Positions 1 through 8,193 of a stretch of 64,000 nucleotides of DNA are shown piece by piece. A model generated the notes under the pieces. It worked only from the letters and a program-made list of their open reading frames with translations, was not told the origin of the DNA and ran no database searches. Made by a program: the position numbers and the translations under genes. This stretch comes from Sphingobacteriales bacterium (GTDB taxonomy: Bacteria; Bacteroidota; Bacteroidia; Chitinophagales; Chitinophagaceae), in the NCBI GenBank assembly GCA_900299255.1, contig OMJB01000038.1:1-64000 (forward strand). Direction: 5' to 3'. Each line of letters starts with the position of its first letter. The first letter of the stretch is position 1.

Positions 1-60
1 AGTTGGTAGAGCATCAGCTTCCCAAGCTGAGGGTCGCGGGTTCGAGTCTCGTTTTCCGCT
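1..60 (+). tRNA. tRNA-Gly (CCC anticodon), 5' end cut by the window edge
   Basis: The window opens inside a tRNA. The anticodon arm is a five-pair stem (TCAGC/GCTGA) around loop TTCCCAA, so the anticodon is CCC at 21-23, which reads glycine GGG codons. The T arm pairs GCGGG with CTCGT around TTCGAGT. The 3' acceptor strand TTTCCGC runs to 59 with discriminator T at 60, and CCA is not encoded. The 5' acceptor strand and the first part of the D arm lie upstream of the window. Confidence 0.93.
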
Positions 61-69
61 CTTTTAGAA

Positions 70-97
70 GTCGCTCCTGTAGCGGCTTTTGCTTTTT
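70..97 (+). terminator. Rho-independent terminator after tRNA-Gly
   Basis: A six-pair stem GTCGCT/AGCGGC with loop CCTGT is followed by an interrupted T run (tttt-gc-ttttt). It lies ten bases after the tRNA and is oriented to end its transcript. Confidence 0.7.
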
Positions 98-169
98 AGC
101 AGGCATTGGCTGAAAAAAATCAATAGAATCTGTTTAATTATTGTAAAAGCAACTGAAGGTTCCCATCTT

Positions 170-1186
170 TTAATTGCCCTCTTCTTTGCCCTGCCGGTTA
201 ATGGTGATGCGCCTGCCGTTCTTTGTGGCCATGGCTTTGTTGTTCAGCCACACACGCCCGTCTGTTTGGGCAAAAACAGTGTCATACTGCGGTGCAGCAA
301 GTATTTCGCAGTTGGCATTGATGAGCCCCCATTTCCCGCCTTTCAATATCCACGCCAAGCCCTCTGATACTGCACTAATACTCTCATATTCTAAAGGCAG
401 CACTACTTCATTCCTTACATTGATCAGCCCGTATTTATCGTCTTTTTTCACCATTACCGCTTTCAGCGAAAAATCAGTAATATCGTCATATTTTATTGGA
501 ATGAGGACAGTGTTCAGAATGCTGATCAGCCCGAATTTATCTCCCTGCCTGGCCCACAGGCAATATGAGTCGAGCGGGCCAAGTTCGTCGTATTTTACCG
601 GTATTACAATTTCCATCTTATCAGAGGCGAGCAGCTGTATAATACCCACCTTTCCATTCGATTTTACCAGTGCTGTTGAGCTGTTCAGTTTTTTAATTTC
701 GTCATATTTTACAGGTACCACCGGTTTTCTTTCTGTGGGCCAAAGTATTCCATATTTGCCGCCCTGCTTTACTTTGCAGAAACCAATATAGTCCGATGCC
801 TCTGAGAAGTCAATAAGTTCATCATAAATAGCAGGAGTTACAATGCCACCATAGCCATCTTTAACGCCAAATTTTCCGTTATCGCTGAATATTTTTCCTT
901 TAGGAGCCATACGGGCTATGCCACCTCCACCGCCACCCGATGAGCGGCTGCCTGATGATGTAAATGGTGAAGGCACAGATGAGCCAGGCGTATAAAAATT
1001 ATAGGACGTGCGAGTGCTGGGCTGATACGACGGGGAGTAGGAATAGGAATTAGTGGTTTTTATCACCAGCGGCTGCACAAAGCTGCTGAAGCCAGTATAG
1101 TTGGGGCCTCGGTAGTATGTAGTTGTGGTTTGCCCGTAAACAGGCAGGCAAAGGCTAAACAAGCCCGGAATAAGCACTCGTTTCAT
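170..1186 (-). CDS. Secreted WG-repeat protein
   Basis: The 338-residue product starts with a signal peptide (MKRVLIPGLFSLCLPVYG, then QTTTT). A Tyr/Ser/Gly-rich low-complexity stretch with a GGGGGG run follows to about residue 95. The rest consists of roughly five or six WG-type repeats, each with a core like GGKYGILW, DDKYGLIN or GGKWGLIN followed by a P-x-x-Y-D motif about 20 residues on. WG repeats form beta-rich scaffolds in many bacterial exported proteins and their exact role is unknown. A TAACTTTG box just upstream supports the ATG at 1186. The start overlaps nothing, and the 3' end points towards the tRNA. Function beyond an exported repeat scaffold cannot be read from the sequence. 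Confidence 0.85.
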   Translation of the reverse strand: MKRVLIPGLFSLCLPVYGQTTTTYYRGPNYTGFSSFVQPLVIKTTNSYSYSPSYQPSTRTSYNFYTPGSSVPSPFTSSGSRSSGGGGGGIARMAPKGKIFSDNGKFGVKDGYGGIVTPAIYDELIDFSEASDYIGFCKVKQGGKYGILWPTERKPVVPVKYDEIKKLNSSTALVKSNGKVGIIQLLASDKMEIVIPVKYDELGPLDSYCLWARQGDKFGLISILNTVLIPIKYDDITDFSLKAVMVKKDDKYGLINVRNEVVLPLEYESISAVSEGLAWILKGGKWGLINANCEILAAPQYDTVFAQTDGRVWLNNKAMATKNGRRITINRQGKEEGN

Positions 1187-1206
1187 AAAACTTTGGTTGA
1201 CCTGAA

Positions 1207-1214
1207 CAAAGTTA
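1207..1214 (-). promoter_or_regulatory. Bacteroidota-type -7 box for the WG-repeat gene
   Basis: Read on the minus strand this is TAACTTTG, matching the Bacteroidota -7 consensus TAnnTTTG. It predicts a transcript start near 1200 and a leader of about 14 bases. No clear -33 TTG is seen. Confidence 0.55.
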
Positions 1215-1303
1215 AAAAAATGCAGGAAAACTAATGTTCTGCGTTATGGAAATGCCCTCGCCATATGTAATAGTTAAACTGGTTTTTTGGCCAGCAGTAG
1301 CTT

Positions 1304-1630
1304 TTATGCCATTACCCTGAATACTATAAATATTGTGGTAAACAAAAGCAGAGCCATCCCTGCCAAAAAAACGTAATCTGCTATGCTCTCGTAAAGCACA
1401 CTTCTTTTTGACCTGCTTCTTATTGATAAAAACGATGTAGTGCAGCTGATCATAAACATCAGCATTGCTACGGCCGTGAATTCATCAATCAGAGTGCTGG
1501 CACTGAGGTGCAGGACTTTAAGATAGGTGAACACCGCAAAGCAGAGCCCGAACAGGTTTGCAGATGTGTTTAGAATGTGTGGCGATTTGCTGTTCTGTTC
1601 CATATTACTGAGCCAGGTTGATGTTGGCAT
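1304..1630 (-). CDS. Small membrane protein, function unknown
   Basis: The 108-residue product has three strongly hydrophobic segments: about residues 25-45, 48-68 (rich in Met/Leu) and 85-107. A basic loop RSRSKRS lies between the second and third. I do not recognise the family. A second in-frame ATG at residue 10 (position 1603, MEQNSK) would give a 99-residue protein and is equally plausible. It stands alone on the minus strand between the porin gene and the WG-repeat gene. Confidence 0.6.
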   Translation of the reverse strand: MPTSTWLSNMEQNSKSPHILNTSANLFGLCFAVFTYLKVLHLSASTLIDEFTAVAMLMFMISCTTSFLSIRSRSKRSVLYESIADYVFLAGMALLLFTTIFIVFRVMA

Positions 1631-1776
1631 GTATATGAACGATCATTCGGTAGAAAAGTTTACTGGCAAAATGTTAAACAAAGTGAATTTTAAACCCAAA
1701 AATAAGCTTCGGTTAATCACTGCCCGGTAAGGCGGGGGATTTTTGTGTGCATTGAAACGAAGCGTGGTATGCTCTA

Positions 1777-3159
1777 TTAAAACTCAATGTGCCCCCTTAA
1801 CCCTATTATGTGCACAACCGGCCCGCGGTCCCTGTTGTAGGCCGGATTTACAATGAGCTGGTAATCGGGAGACAGCCAGAAACTGCTCAGGATTTTAGCA
1901 CTGTAGTATAGTTCTATGATTTGCTCTGTTCCATAATTCAGGCGGCCATCGCCTATGATAAAACCATAACCTCCGGCAGCCAGGTATTTCCTGTGCTCGT
2001 CAGACAGCCCGTTTATTAAAAACGAAATGCCCAGTTTGTCTGATGTGCGTTTCCATATGCTGCCGTTTAATTGGGCCCCAAAATTTAAAGACTGGTCTAT
2101 CTCAGTAAATGCCCATGTTTCATTTTTGCCATCGTTCCAGCTGAGCCTGGCAAACAGGCCCATATTGTTACTCAGTTCCTGCTCAATATTAATGGCAAAC
2201 CCACCCTTTGCATGGGCATAAGAGCGTGTAGGCTCAATATGCGGGTGGTAGGGCGTATCAGCTACAGCAGCCGCATAGCTGCCCAAATAGCCTTGTGTAA
2301 AATAACCAATCAGCCTTATTACACCCTTCCTTTTATTTATGTGGTATAACCTGTTTATTTCGAGCGTAGCAGAGTGCGCCTTATCCACATTCATATCCAT
2401 AAATGGGCCGTTAGCTGTTTCAGGTACCAATGTCAGCCCTGCCTTTACACTCCACTTAGGTTTTATTAATTCTACCGCCAGCCCATAGGTATAGCCTCTA
2501 GTGTTGGCTGGGTAATCCCAGGCACCTGCACTCATAATGGCCCAGTTCATAAACTGGTTTCTGGGGTCGTGGCTGTAAGTATTGGCGTCAAAAATGTCGG
2601 TCACTGAGAATTTGCCAAGGGTAATAACAATCCGGCTGGTTGCGGCCCGCCCGGCAAGGATGTTCTGTCCGCCTGATGTGTTTTGCCAGTCATTACTCAG
2701 GTTGAATGCCTGACGCAGGAATAGCCGGGATATACTAAGAACTGGTTCGGGGTCACCAATTCGGTATGTCTCGCCATTTGGAAATCCTGCCACGCCTCTG
2801 GTGGCACTCAGCCCACGGCCACCACTGAGTTCTGGGTTTAGAAGTATTTCTGCACCTTTCCATAACCTCGCCCCTAAAAAAAGTGTTGATGTCAGCGATA
2901 GCCTTTCTGGCTCACTGGTGAGCAGGCTGTTGGTGCCGGAGTAAGGCGCCGTATAATCAAGCTGATGCTGGGCTATAACTGTTGTCTGAAAATGATAACT
3001 GAAACGCTCTTCCATACTAATGGAGTCTTTGGCTGCCGAACGGTTTGTGCCATCAGTTGTTTGTGCCTGAACTGACACATTAATTGCCGGCAGCAATACA
3101 AGCAGCCAACACTTCATGCGCGCACATGCATTTTTTTTTAGCATAAAAGTCCACTGCAT
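1777..3159 (-). CDS. OprB-like carbohydrate porin
   Basis: The product is an outer-membrane beta-barrel of about 450 residues with an N-terminal signal peptide (KCWLLVLLPAINVSVQA). Family features include LGKFSVTDIFDANTYSHDP in the middle of the barrel, and a C-terminal segment with ELYYSAKILSSFWLSPDYQ and NPAYNRDRG that ends in an aromatic residue (GHIEF), as barrel proteins do. OprB-type porins admit sugars through the outer membrane. In-frame ATGs at residues 6 and 15 are alternative starts, and residue 15 (3117) gives the cleanest signal peptide. It begins seven bases after the fabB-like gene on the same strand, so the two are probably co-transcribed, although no shared function is obvious. 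Confidence 0.82.
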   Translation of the reverse strand: MQWTFMLKKNACARMKCWLLVLLPAINVSVQAQTTDGTNRSAAKDSISMEERFSYHFQTTVIAQHQLDYTAPYSGTNSLLTSEPERLSLTSTLFLGARLWKGAEILLNPELSGGRGLSATRGVAGFPNGETYRIGDPEPVLSISRLFLRQAFNLSNDWQNTSGGQNILAGRAATSRIVITLGKFSVTDIFDANTYSHDPRNQFMNWAIMSAGAWDYPANTRGYTYGLAVELIKPKWSVKAGLTLVPETANGPFMDMNVDKAHSATLEINRLYHINKRKGVIRLIGYFTQGYLGSYAAAVADTPYHPHIEPTRSYAHAKGGFAINIEQELSNNMGLFARLSWNDGKNETWAFTEIDQSLNFGAQLNGSIWKRTSDKLGISFLINGLSDEHRKYLAAGGYGFIIGDGRLNYGTEQIIELYYSAKILSSFWLSPDYQLIVNPAYNRDRGPVVHIIGLRGHIEF

Positions 3160-3166
3160 TGTTTTA

Positions 3167-4393
3167 TTATTTTCCTTCCCACTTTCTTACAACCAATGAT
3201 GAGTTGGTGCCGCCGAAACCAAATGAATTGGAAAGGAATGTGTTGAATTCTTTTTGAAGCGTTTCAGGTACAATATTCAGGCCAATAGTGTCTTCATCCG
3301 GTGTTTCGAAGTTGATATTTGGTGCAATAAATCCATTTTGCATCATGAGCATGGAGTATACTATTTCACTTGCTCCTGCCATCCAGCATTCATGGCCTGT
3401 CATAGATTTTGTTGAACTCACGTAGGGCCCATTTAGCCCGAAAATTCCTTTGATTGCTTTTGCTTCACTTGCATCGCCAGCCTTTGTTGAGGTTGCGTGT
3501 GCATTGATATATCCAATTTCGCCCGGTTGTATGCCGGCGTCTTTGAGCGAGCGTTCAAGAGAAGTAAGTGGCCCTTCAACTGTTGGGTTAGAGATATGTG
3601 ATCCGTTGGAAGAGAAGCCGTAGCCTATTACTTCACCAAGAATTGTGGCACCGCGTTTCTGAGCAGATTCAAGGCTTTCAAGAATAACAGTGGCGGCACC
3701 ACCACTGGGTACCAAGCCATCACGGTTGGCATCAAACGGGCGGGATGCCCTTGTAGGGTCGTCTTCGCGGATGGAAAATGCTGCAATGCTGTCGAAATAA
3801 GGCATGGAATAAATATTGGTTTCCTGCGCCCCACCACAGATTATGCGCTCCTGCATGCCGTTTTTAATAAACACATAACCCAGCCCAATAGAATGAGACC
3901 CGCTGGCACATGCAGCACTTATTGTAAAGTTCACTCCACGGATTTTGAAAATAGTTGCAAGGTTCATATTTACGGTGGAATTCATGGTGCGGAACACGTA
4001 TCCGGATCCAAGCATCATGGTATCTTTCTTTACTCTTATAATATCCACGCCTTCAATTACAGGTTCGGCAGAACTGTCATTTCCAAAAATCAGGCCCACT
4101 TCGTTTTTGTCCAGATAATCCTCATCCATACCGGCCATCTGTAGTGCTTCCTGTGTCGAAACAAAAGCAAATTCAGCCTGCTCAGGCATCATCAGCCTGG
4201 CTCTACGGTCCAGCACTCCTTTCAGGTTCGGTTTCTCCACAAAGCCCGTTAACCCTGACCTGTACCCGAACTCCTTGCGTTCAGGCAGCAGTACTATTCC
4301 CGATGTACCCTTGAATAAAGATTCTTTTACTTCTTCCAGATTCTTGCCTATGCATGAATATATCCCTAAGCCTGTTATAACTACTCTGTTCAT
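3167..4393 (-). CDS. fabB: Beta-ketoacyl-ACP synthase, FabB/KAS I-like
   Basis: This is a thiolase-fold condensing enzyme that elongates acyl chains on acyl carrier protein in the cytoplasm. The Cys-His-His triad is visible: Cys in SAACASGSHS, the first His in INAHATSTKAGD, and the second in MTGHECWMAGASE. The stretch MMQNGFIAPNINFETPDEDT resembles FabB more than FabF. The ORF track extends upstream to a TTG at 4492. I chose the ATG at 4393 because MNRVVITGLGIYS is the canonical family start and because a TAACTTTG promoter box lies between the two candidates. The gene could serve general fatty-acid synthesis or a specialised lipid pathway, and no acyl carrier protein lies nearby to decide. 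Confidence 0.88.
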   Translation of the reverse strand: MNRVVITGLGIYSCIGKNLEEVKESLFKGTSGIVLLPERKEFGYRSGLTGFVEKPNLKGVLDRRARLMMPEQAEFAFVSTQEALQMAGMDEDYLDKNEVGLIFGNDSSAEPVIEGVDIIRVKKDTMMLGSGYVFRTMNSTVNMNLATIFKIRGVNFTISAACASGSHSIGLGYVFIKNGMQERIICGGAQETNIYSMPYFDSIAAFSIREDDPTRASRPFDANRDGLVPSGGAATVILESLESAQKRGATILGEVIGYGFSSNGSHISNPTVEGPLTSLERSLKDAGIQPGEIGYINAHATSTKAGDASEAKAIKGIFGLNGPYVSSTKSMTGHECWMAGASEIVYSMLMMQNGFIAPNINFETPDEDTIGLNIVPETLQKEFNTFLSNSFGFGGTNSSLVVRKWEGK

Positions 4394-4435
4394 CCCTGTT
4401 AAATATAATAGATCTGATTGATGATGATGCCAGTG

Positions 4436-4443
4436 CAAAGTTA
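4436..4443 (-). promoter_or_regulatory. -7 box for the fabB-like gene
   Basis: TAACTTTG on the minus strand predicts a start near 4430, about 37 bases before the ATG at 4393. It excludes the upstream TTG at 4492 as the start. Confidence 0.6.
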
Positions 4444-4880
4444 GCCGTTTATCTAAAAAGTTTTTATGACTGCAGGTGTTTATTGGAAACAAATAACGCT
4501 TAAGTTAAAAAGTTGCCCACAGACAGGTAAATATTGCGCTATTAAAATAATAATATGATTTAGATGCTGCCGATAATATTGTCCCTTAGTGCGTAACTCT
4601 TGTTATTCTTACTTTTAATCGAATATTTGATTTTGCCTTGCATTGTTTAATCCATTTATAAATCGGGGATGCAAATTGTTGAGTAACGTGATTACGAGTT
4701 TATGATCCCTTTTTTATGCGATTGAACCTCTGATTTTAATGTCTGATATTCCAGTGTCAGATTCACAAAGGATTTGGTGGCTATTTTCAGATTAAATCCG
4801 TTGGGTTCTGATTGTTCTGGAATTTACATGGTTTGTTCAATTGTTGAAATCGGTTTATCTTTTCTGAAAATTTGAAAGAA
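4444..4880. other. Divergent intergenic region, no gene seen
   Basis: About 440 bases of AT-rich DNA separate the fabB-like gene (minus) from the TPR lipoprotein (plus). Every ATG-led frame in it closes within a few codons. No hairpin with a T run or clear promoter box is visible for the plus-strand gene, apart from a weak TATCTTTT near 4855. Confidence 0.5.
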
Positions 4881-5744
4881 ATGAAGAGTTTCAGATTCGC
4901 ATTGGTGCTATCACCGGTAGTGTTTTTTTTATTTTCCTGTAAGCAAAAAGGTGCCGCCCCTGCTGCGGAAAAAGCCCCCACCAAAGTAAACGCCTCCTCT
5001 AAAGAGCATTTTGAAAAAGGGAATGACTATTTGTTTAGCGATGACCTGGAGAACGCAAGAAAAGAATACCTGGCATCATATGAGGCTGATACTACCAATT
5101 GGAAGGCGGCCTATGAACTGGCTAGTGTACTAAGCCTGCTCGGCGATTTCGGAAATGCCCACACTTTTTACAACCGCACAGTCGAGTTAAACCCAAAGTT
5201 CGCAACTGGTTTCTACAGCAAGGCCAATCTGGAAGAAATGGTGGGTGACGAAAAAGGGAGTGAAAGAAGTATGCGGCATGCGCTGGAGCTGAAAAAGGAT
5301 ATGTATATGGCAGTCCTTACACTGGGCAGGAAGGAATATGCAAAAAAGAACTACAAAATGGCCATCAGGTACTTCGATACCGCCGTCAGCATACGCAACG
5401 ACTTTTACATGGTATACAATATGAGGGGTTCCTGCAAATACAGCATTGGAGATGTGGCAGGAGCTATAGCCGATTTTGACCAGGAGATAAAATTGTTCCC
5501 TAATCATTCGAGGGGATATGTAAACCGGGCAGTTGCCTATGGCGAGCAGAAAAATTATCGTGCGGCAATTAATGACCTGAATGAGGCTATCAACATTGAG
5601 CCTTTATGGTCACAGGGGTATATTTACCGTGGTTTGTACTATATAAAAATGAACACCAAAGACAGTGCTTGCGGCGATTTCAGGATGGCCTATAAGCTGA
5701 AAAACCCTGATGCCGAGGCTTATTCAAAACAGTATTGCCAGTAG
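4881..5744 (+). CDS. TPR-repeat lipoprotein
   Basis: The 287-residue product starts with a lipoprotein signal (MKSFRFALVLSP, lipobox FLFSC, then KQKG), so it is predicted to be anchored in the envelope. The remainder is a run of about six tetratricopeptide repeats, for example FEKGNDYLFSDDLENARKEY, VFYSKANLEEM-type helices, AIADFDQEIKLFPNHSRGYV and AINDLNEAINIEPLWSQGYI. TPR arrays mediate protein-protein contacts. The track starts at an in-frame TTG three codons earlier, but the ATG at 4881 gives the standard signal peptide. The partner is unknown, and the next gene on the strand is a DUF58 protein 132 bases on. Confidence 0.85.
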   Translation: MKSFRFALVLSPVVFFLFSCKQKGAAPAAEKAPTKVNASSKEHFEKGNDYLFSDDLENARKEYLASYEADTTNWKAAYELASVLSLLGDFGNAHTFYNRTVELNPKFATGFYSKANLEEMVGDEKGSERSMRHALELKKDMYMAVLTLGRKEYAKKNYKMAIRYFDTAVSIRNDFYMVYNMRGSCKYSIGDVAGAIADFDQEIKLFPNHSRGYVNRAVAYGEQKNYRAAINDLNEAINIEPLWSQGYIYRGLYYIKMNTKDSACGDFRMAYKLKNPDAEAYSKQYCQ

Positions 5745-5876
5745 TCAGCTCTATGGTAAGATGGTATTAGGGAGTAAGGGTAGTGTTCAACAACATTTTG
5801 ACAGAAAAATTAACAACTTATACTAATTGCATTATTTATTTTCATGCTCAGTAATTGCTCTGACTCCGATAAATAA

Positions 5877-7262
5877 ATGAACCGGAAACAAATCAAATGG
5901 AAGCTGCGGTATGCTATGCAGTATTTTCCGTTTACGTTGAATACCTTGCTGTGTGCCGTTGCTGTCTGGCTGGCATATAAGCTGATATATACGCCTGTGC
6001 CAAAGGGCGAAGATCCATCCCCGTTTGTTCCGTTTATTTTGCTGATGGGAAAAATGGTACTATGGTTTGTTATAGGCCTGGTTGGTTTGTCTGTTTTGAG
6101 CACATTCGCCAGCTATTTTTATTTCCTGTGGCTCAAGAAGAAGAAGGGTAGCCGCCTGGAGGTTTCCTTTACCACAGAAACAATTAAAGGGAAGCAAAAC
6201 AGGTTGTTCATGAACGCCCGGCTGGAGGGGGCTTTCAGGCCGGTTCTTGGCTTTGTAAAAGGCAGGCTGGTATATGATGATCACGAAATGACAGACAGGT
6301 TCAGCCTGATGTCCAATAAACTAAAAGAAAAGAGTTTGCAGCGCGTGGCCATCACCGGTAAAAGCCGGCTGATGCTGCCCGACATAAGGGAATACGACAT
6401 AAAAGGTGGATTTGTCTTTTTTCAGGATATGCTGCACATTTTCTCTTTGGCATCTGCACAGCCTATGAGCGGCCATTTTTACCAGCCGCCAGTTTTGACG
6501 GGCAGGGAAGATGCAGATGTTTTTCCGAAGAAAACGGAAACCATGGATGTGCGTATAGAACAATTGAGAAGGGTAGAAGGGGAGCCGTTGAACTACAAAG
6601 ACTTCGAAGCAGGAGACGATGTAAGGAGGATCGTATGGAAGGTGTATGCCAAAAACAGGGAACTCGTTGTGAGAATACCGGAGATGTATGAGCCTTATGC
6701 CTCGCACCTTTATTTTTATGCATCATTCTATGCATCGGTGAACACGCAGTGGCTCAGTGAAGGCTATCTGGCAGAAATGCTCAACTATTACAAAAACAGT
6801 GTGTGGACAGTGTATGATACACTTGCTCATAAAGAATGGGAAATGAGGTTCATCCCTGATCAGAATTTTAATATTCCTGAGCAGATGACTGAAGCTGAAA
6901 AAACGGCTAAGTTCATCAGCAACAGCGTATGGCATAAAGACACTGCACTGGGCCAGTACTTCAACACCAAAAGCGGCACCGTTTTGTGTATATCATCGCT
7001 GAGCGATCCTCAGGAATTAAGAAACCTGCTCGACAGGTGCGATGCCTCTGTTGTCGTTTACTTTGTCAAAGTATCCAATGTCTTCAGGCATTATGCTGCG
7101 CTCAGTCTCCTGAGCAGGCTTCTATTCCAGCCACCCCAGGACCGCCTTTCAAAATTGCGCACACGCTGGACATTCTCTCCTATGCGCTTTCAGGTACAGA
7201 AGCGGGAGAAAGAAATAGAAGAAATACTGCACAAAAGCAGCGTCACCTCAGCTGTTCTTTAG
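5877..7262 (+). CDS. DUF58 domain membrane protein
   Basis: The 461-residue product has two N-terminal transmembrane segments (about residues 16-38 and 50-85) and a cytoplasmic beta-rich part. The DUF58 signature follows at about residues 235-275 (NYKDFEAGDDVRRIVWK, then YAKNRELVVRIPE). DUF58 proteins usually sit with MoxR AAA ATPases and von Willebrand A proteins in envelope stress or assembly systems. No MoxR gene is present here, so this copy is separated from that usual context. The TPR lipoprotein upstream is on the same strand and could be a functional neighbour, which is inference. The last codons lie 20 bases from the end of the convergent lipoprotein gene. Confidence 0.82.
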   Translation: MNRKQIKWKLRYAMQYFPFTLNTLLCAVAVWLAYKLIYTPVPKGEDPSPFVPFILLMGKMVLWFVIGLVGLSVLSTFASYFYFLWLKKKKGSRLEVSFTTETIKGKQNRLFMNARLEGAFRPVLGFVKGRLVYDDHEMTDRFSLMSNKLKEKSLQRVAITGKSRLMLPDIREYDIKGGFVFFQDMLHIFSLASAQPMSGHFYQPPVLTGREDADVFPKKTETMDVRIEQLRRVEGEPLNYKDFEAGDDVRRIVWKVYAKNRELVVRIPEMYEPYASHLYFYASFYASVNTQWLSEGYLAEMLNYYKNSVWTVYDTLAHKEWEMRFIPDQNFNIPEQMTEAEKTAKFISNSVWHKDTALGQYFNTKSGTVLCISSLSDPQELRNLLDRCDASVVVYFVKVSNVFRHYAALSLLSRLLFQPPQDRLSKLRTRWTFSPMRFQVQKREKEIEEILHKSSVTSAVL

Positions 7263-7282
7263 CTGATTTACTGATAAATAAA

Positions 7283-7999
7283 CTACGGAATACTGATTGT
7301 GCAGGACTGGTTATTGGTAAACGGCAAGCTCACTGCTTTCCAAATTACCCTTGAATCACTTGTCTGTACCTGCACATTCGAGCTGGAGAAAGCCAGGTAG
7401 TAACCCATGTCATAAACAACGCCATTATTGGGTATGGTCACATCCTGAAACACTTGTTCGCCCGGCCCCGGGAACGAAATGTTGACGTAAAAGTCAATTA
7501 TGTTCTTAGGGTCATTGTTTTGCATTCTGAGAAAGAAATAAGTAGGCCCCACATTCAGTGGAATACGCAGTGTATCTGTAATTGGGAACGAATCCGTCCT
7601 GCTCCAGTTAAGCGTCATGCCAACCAGTCCACTTGGGTTGCTGTTGGCAAGAGAACCTGAATTTCCAGTTGTGTTTGCTGTCATAACAGCCTGCGATGCA
7701 TACTGTCCTGCAAAGGCGGCAGAAGTGCCTGCGGGTATCGTCTTGGTTGTGCCGTTCACGTTTATAGTAATGGGCGTATACGTATTGTTGGTATACATGA
7801 TGGCACTGTTAGCCCTTGTCTGGCATCGTGCTCCTGAGAAACCAGCGGGGCACTGGCATTTACCGCCAGAGCAGCTGCCACCGTTGAGGCAAACTACATT
7901 GGTACAGTTGGTACTGCTGCTGCACGAACTGTAAACTACGGCAAGCACAGATGCAACAAGTATAAAAACGGTAGTAATAAAAAACTTTGCTTTTTTCAT
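7283..7999 (-). CDS. Lipoprotein with an EGF-like motif
   Basis: The 238-residue product starts at the ATG at 7999 (MKKAKFFITTVFILVASV), giving a lipoprotein-type signal that ends VVYSSC. The upstream part of the ORF is charged and unlikely to be translated. Directly after the lipid-anchor Cys comes a compact six-cysteine module with the spacing C-x4-C-x5-C-x4-C-x-C-x8-C (CTNVVCLNGGSCSGGKCQC, then PAGFSGARC), which is the classical EGF pattern. The remaining ~180 residues are beta-rich with few charges and match no family I recognise. A surface-exposed adhesion or display role is inference. Confidence 0.78.
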   Translation of the reverse strand: MKKAKFFITTVFILVASVLAVVYSSCSSSTNCTNVVCLNGGSCSGGKCQCPAGFSGARCQTRANSAIMYTNNTYTPITINVNGTTKTIPAGTSAAFAGQYASQAVMTANTTGNSGSLANSNPSGLVGMTLNWSRTDSFPITDTLRIPLNVGPTYFFLRMQNNDPKNIIDFYVNISFPGPGEQVFQDVTIPNNGVVYDMGYYLAFSSSNVQVQTSDSRVIWKAVSLPFTNNQSCTISIP

Positions 8000-8153
8000 T
8001 TTTTTTCTTTTGGGCCGATAAAGATGATATTCCACAATTATAATAAGAAGTTTTTCACCTGTTTATCTGAATATATTTCGGTTAAGTGGGGGATAATTAA
8101 ATATTATTTAAATTTACGCAATATCGAAGCGGGGACGCGTTTTATCTAATAAA

Positions 8154-8183
8154 TAAGGAGCCGCAATTGCGGCTCCTTAAAAT
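8154..8183 (-). terminator. Terminator of the giant surface protein gene
   Basis: A perfect 11-pair palindrome (TAAGGAGCCGC, AATT, GCGGCTCCTTA) lies about 15 bases past the stop of the giant gene and leads into TTTATT on the minus strand. It separates this gene from the EGF-motif lipoprotein downstream. Confidence 0.75.
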
Positions 8184-8193
8184 TTCAAATTTA

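Noticed and set aside
4394-4492. Longer fabB-like start at TTG 4492
   Set aside because: The 33 extra codons lie across a TAACTTTG promoter box and precede the canonical family start.
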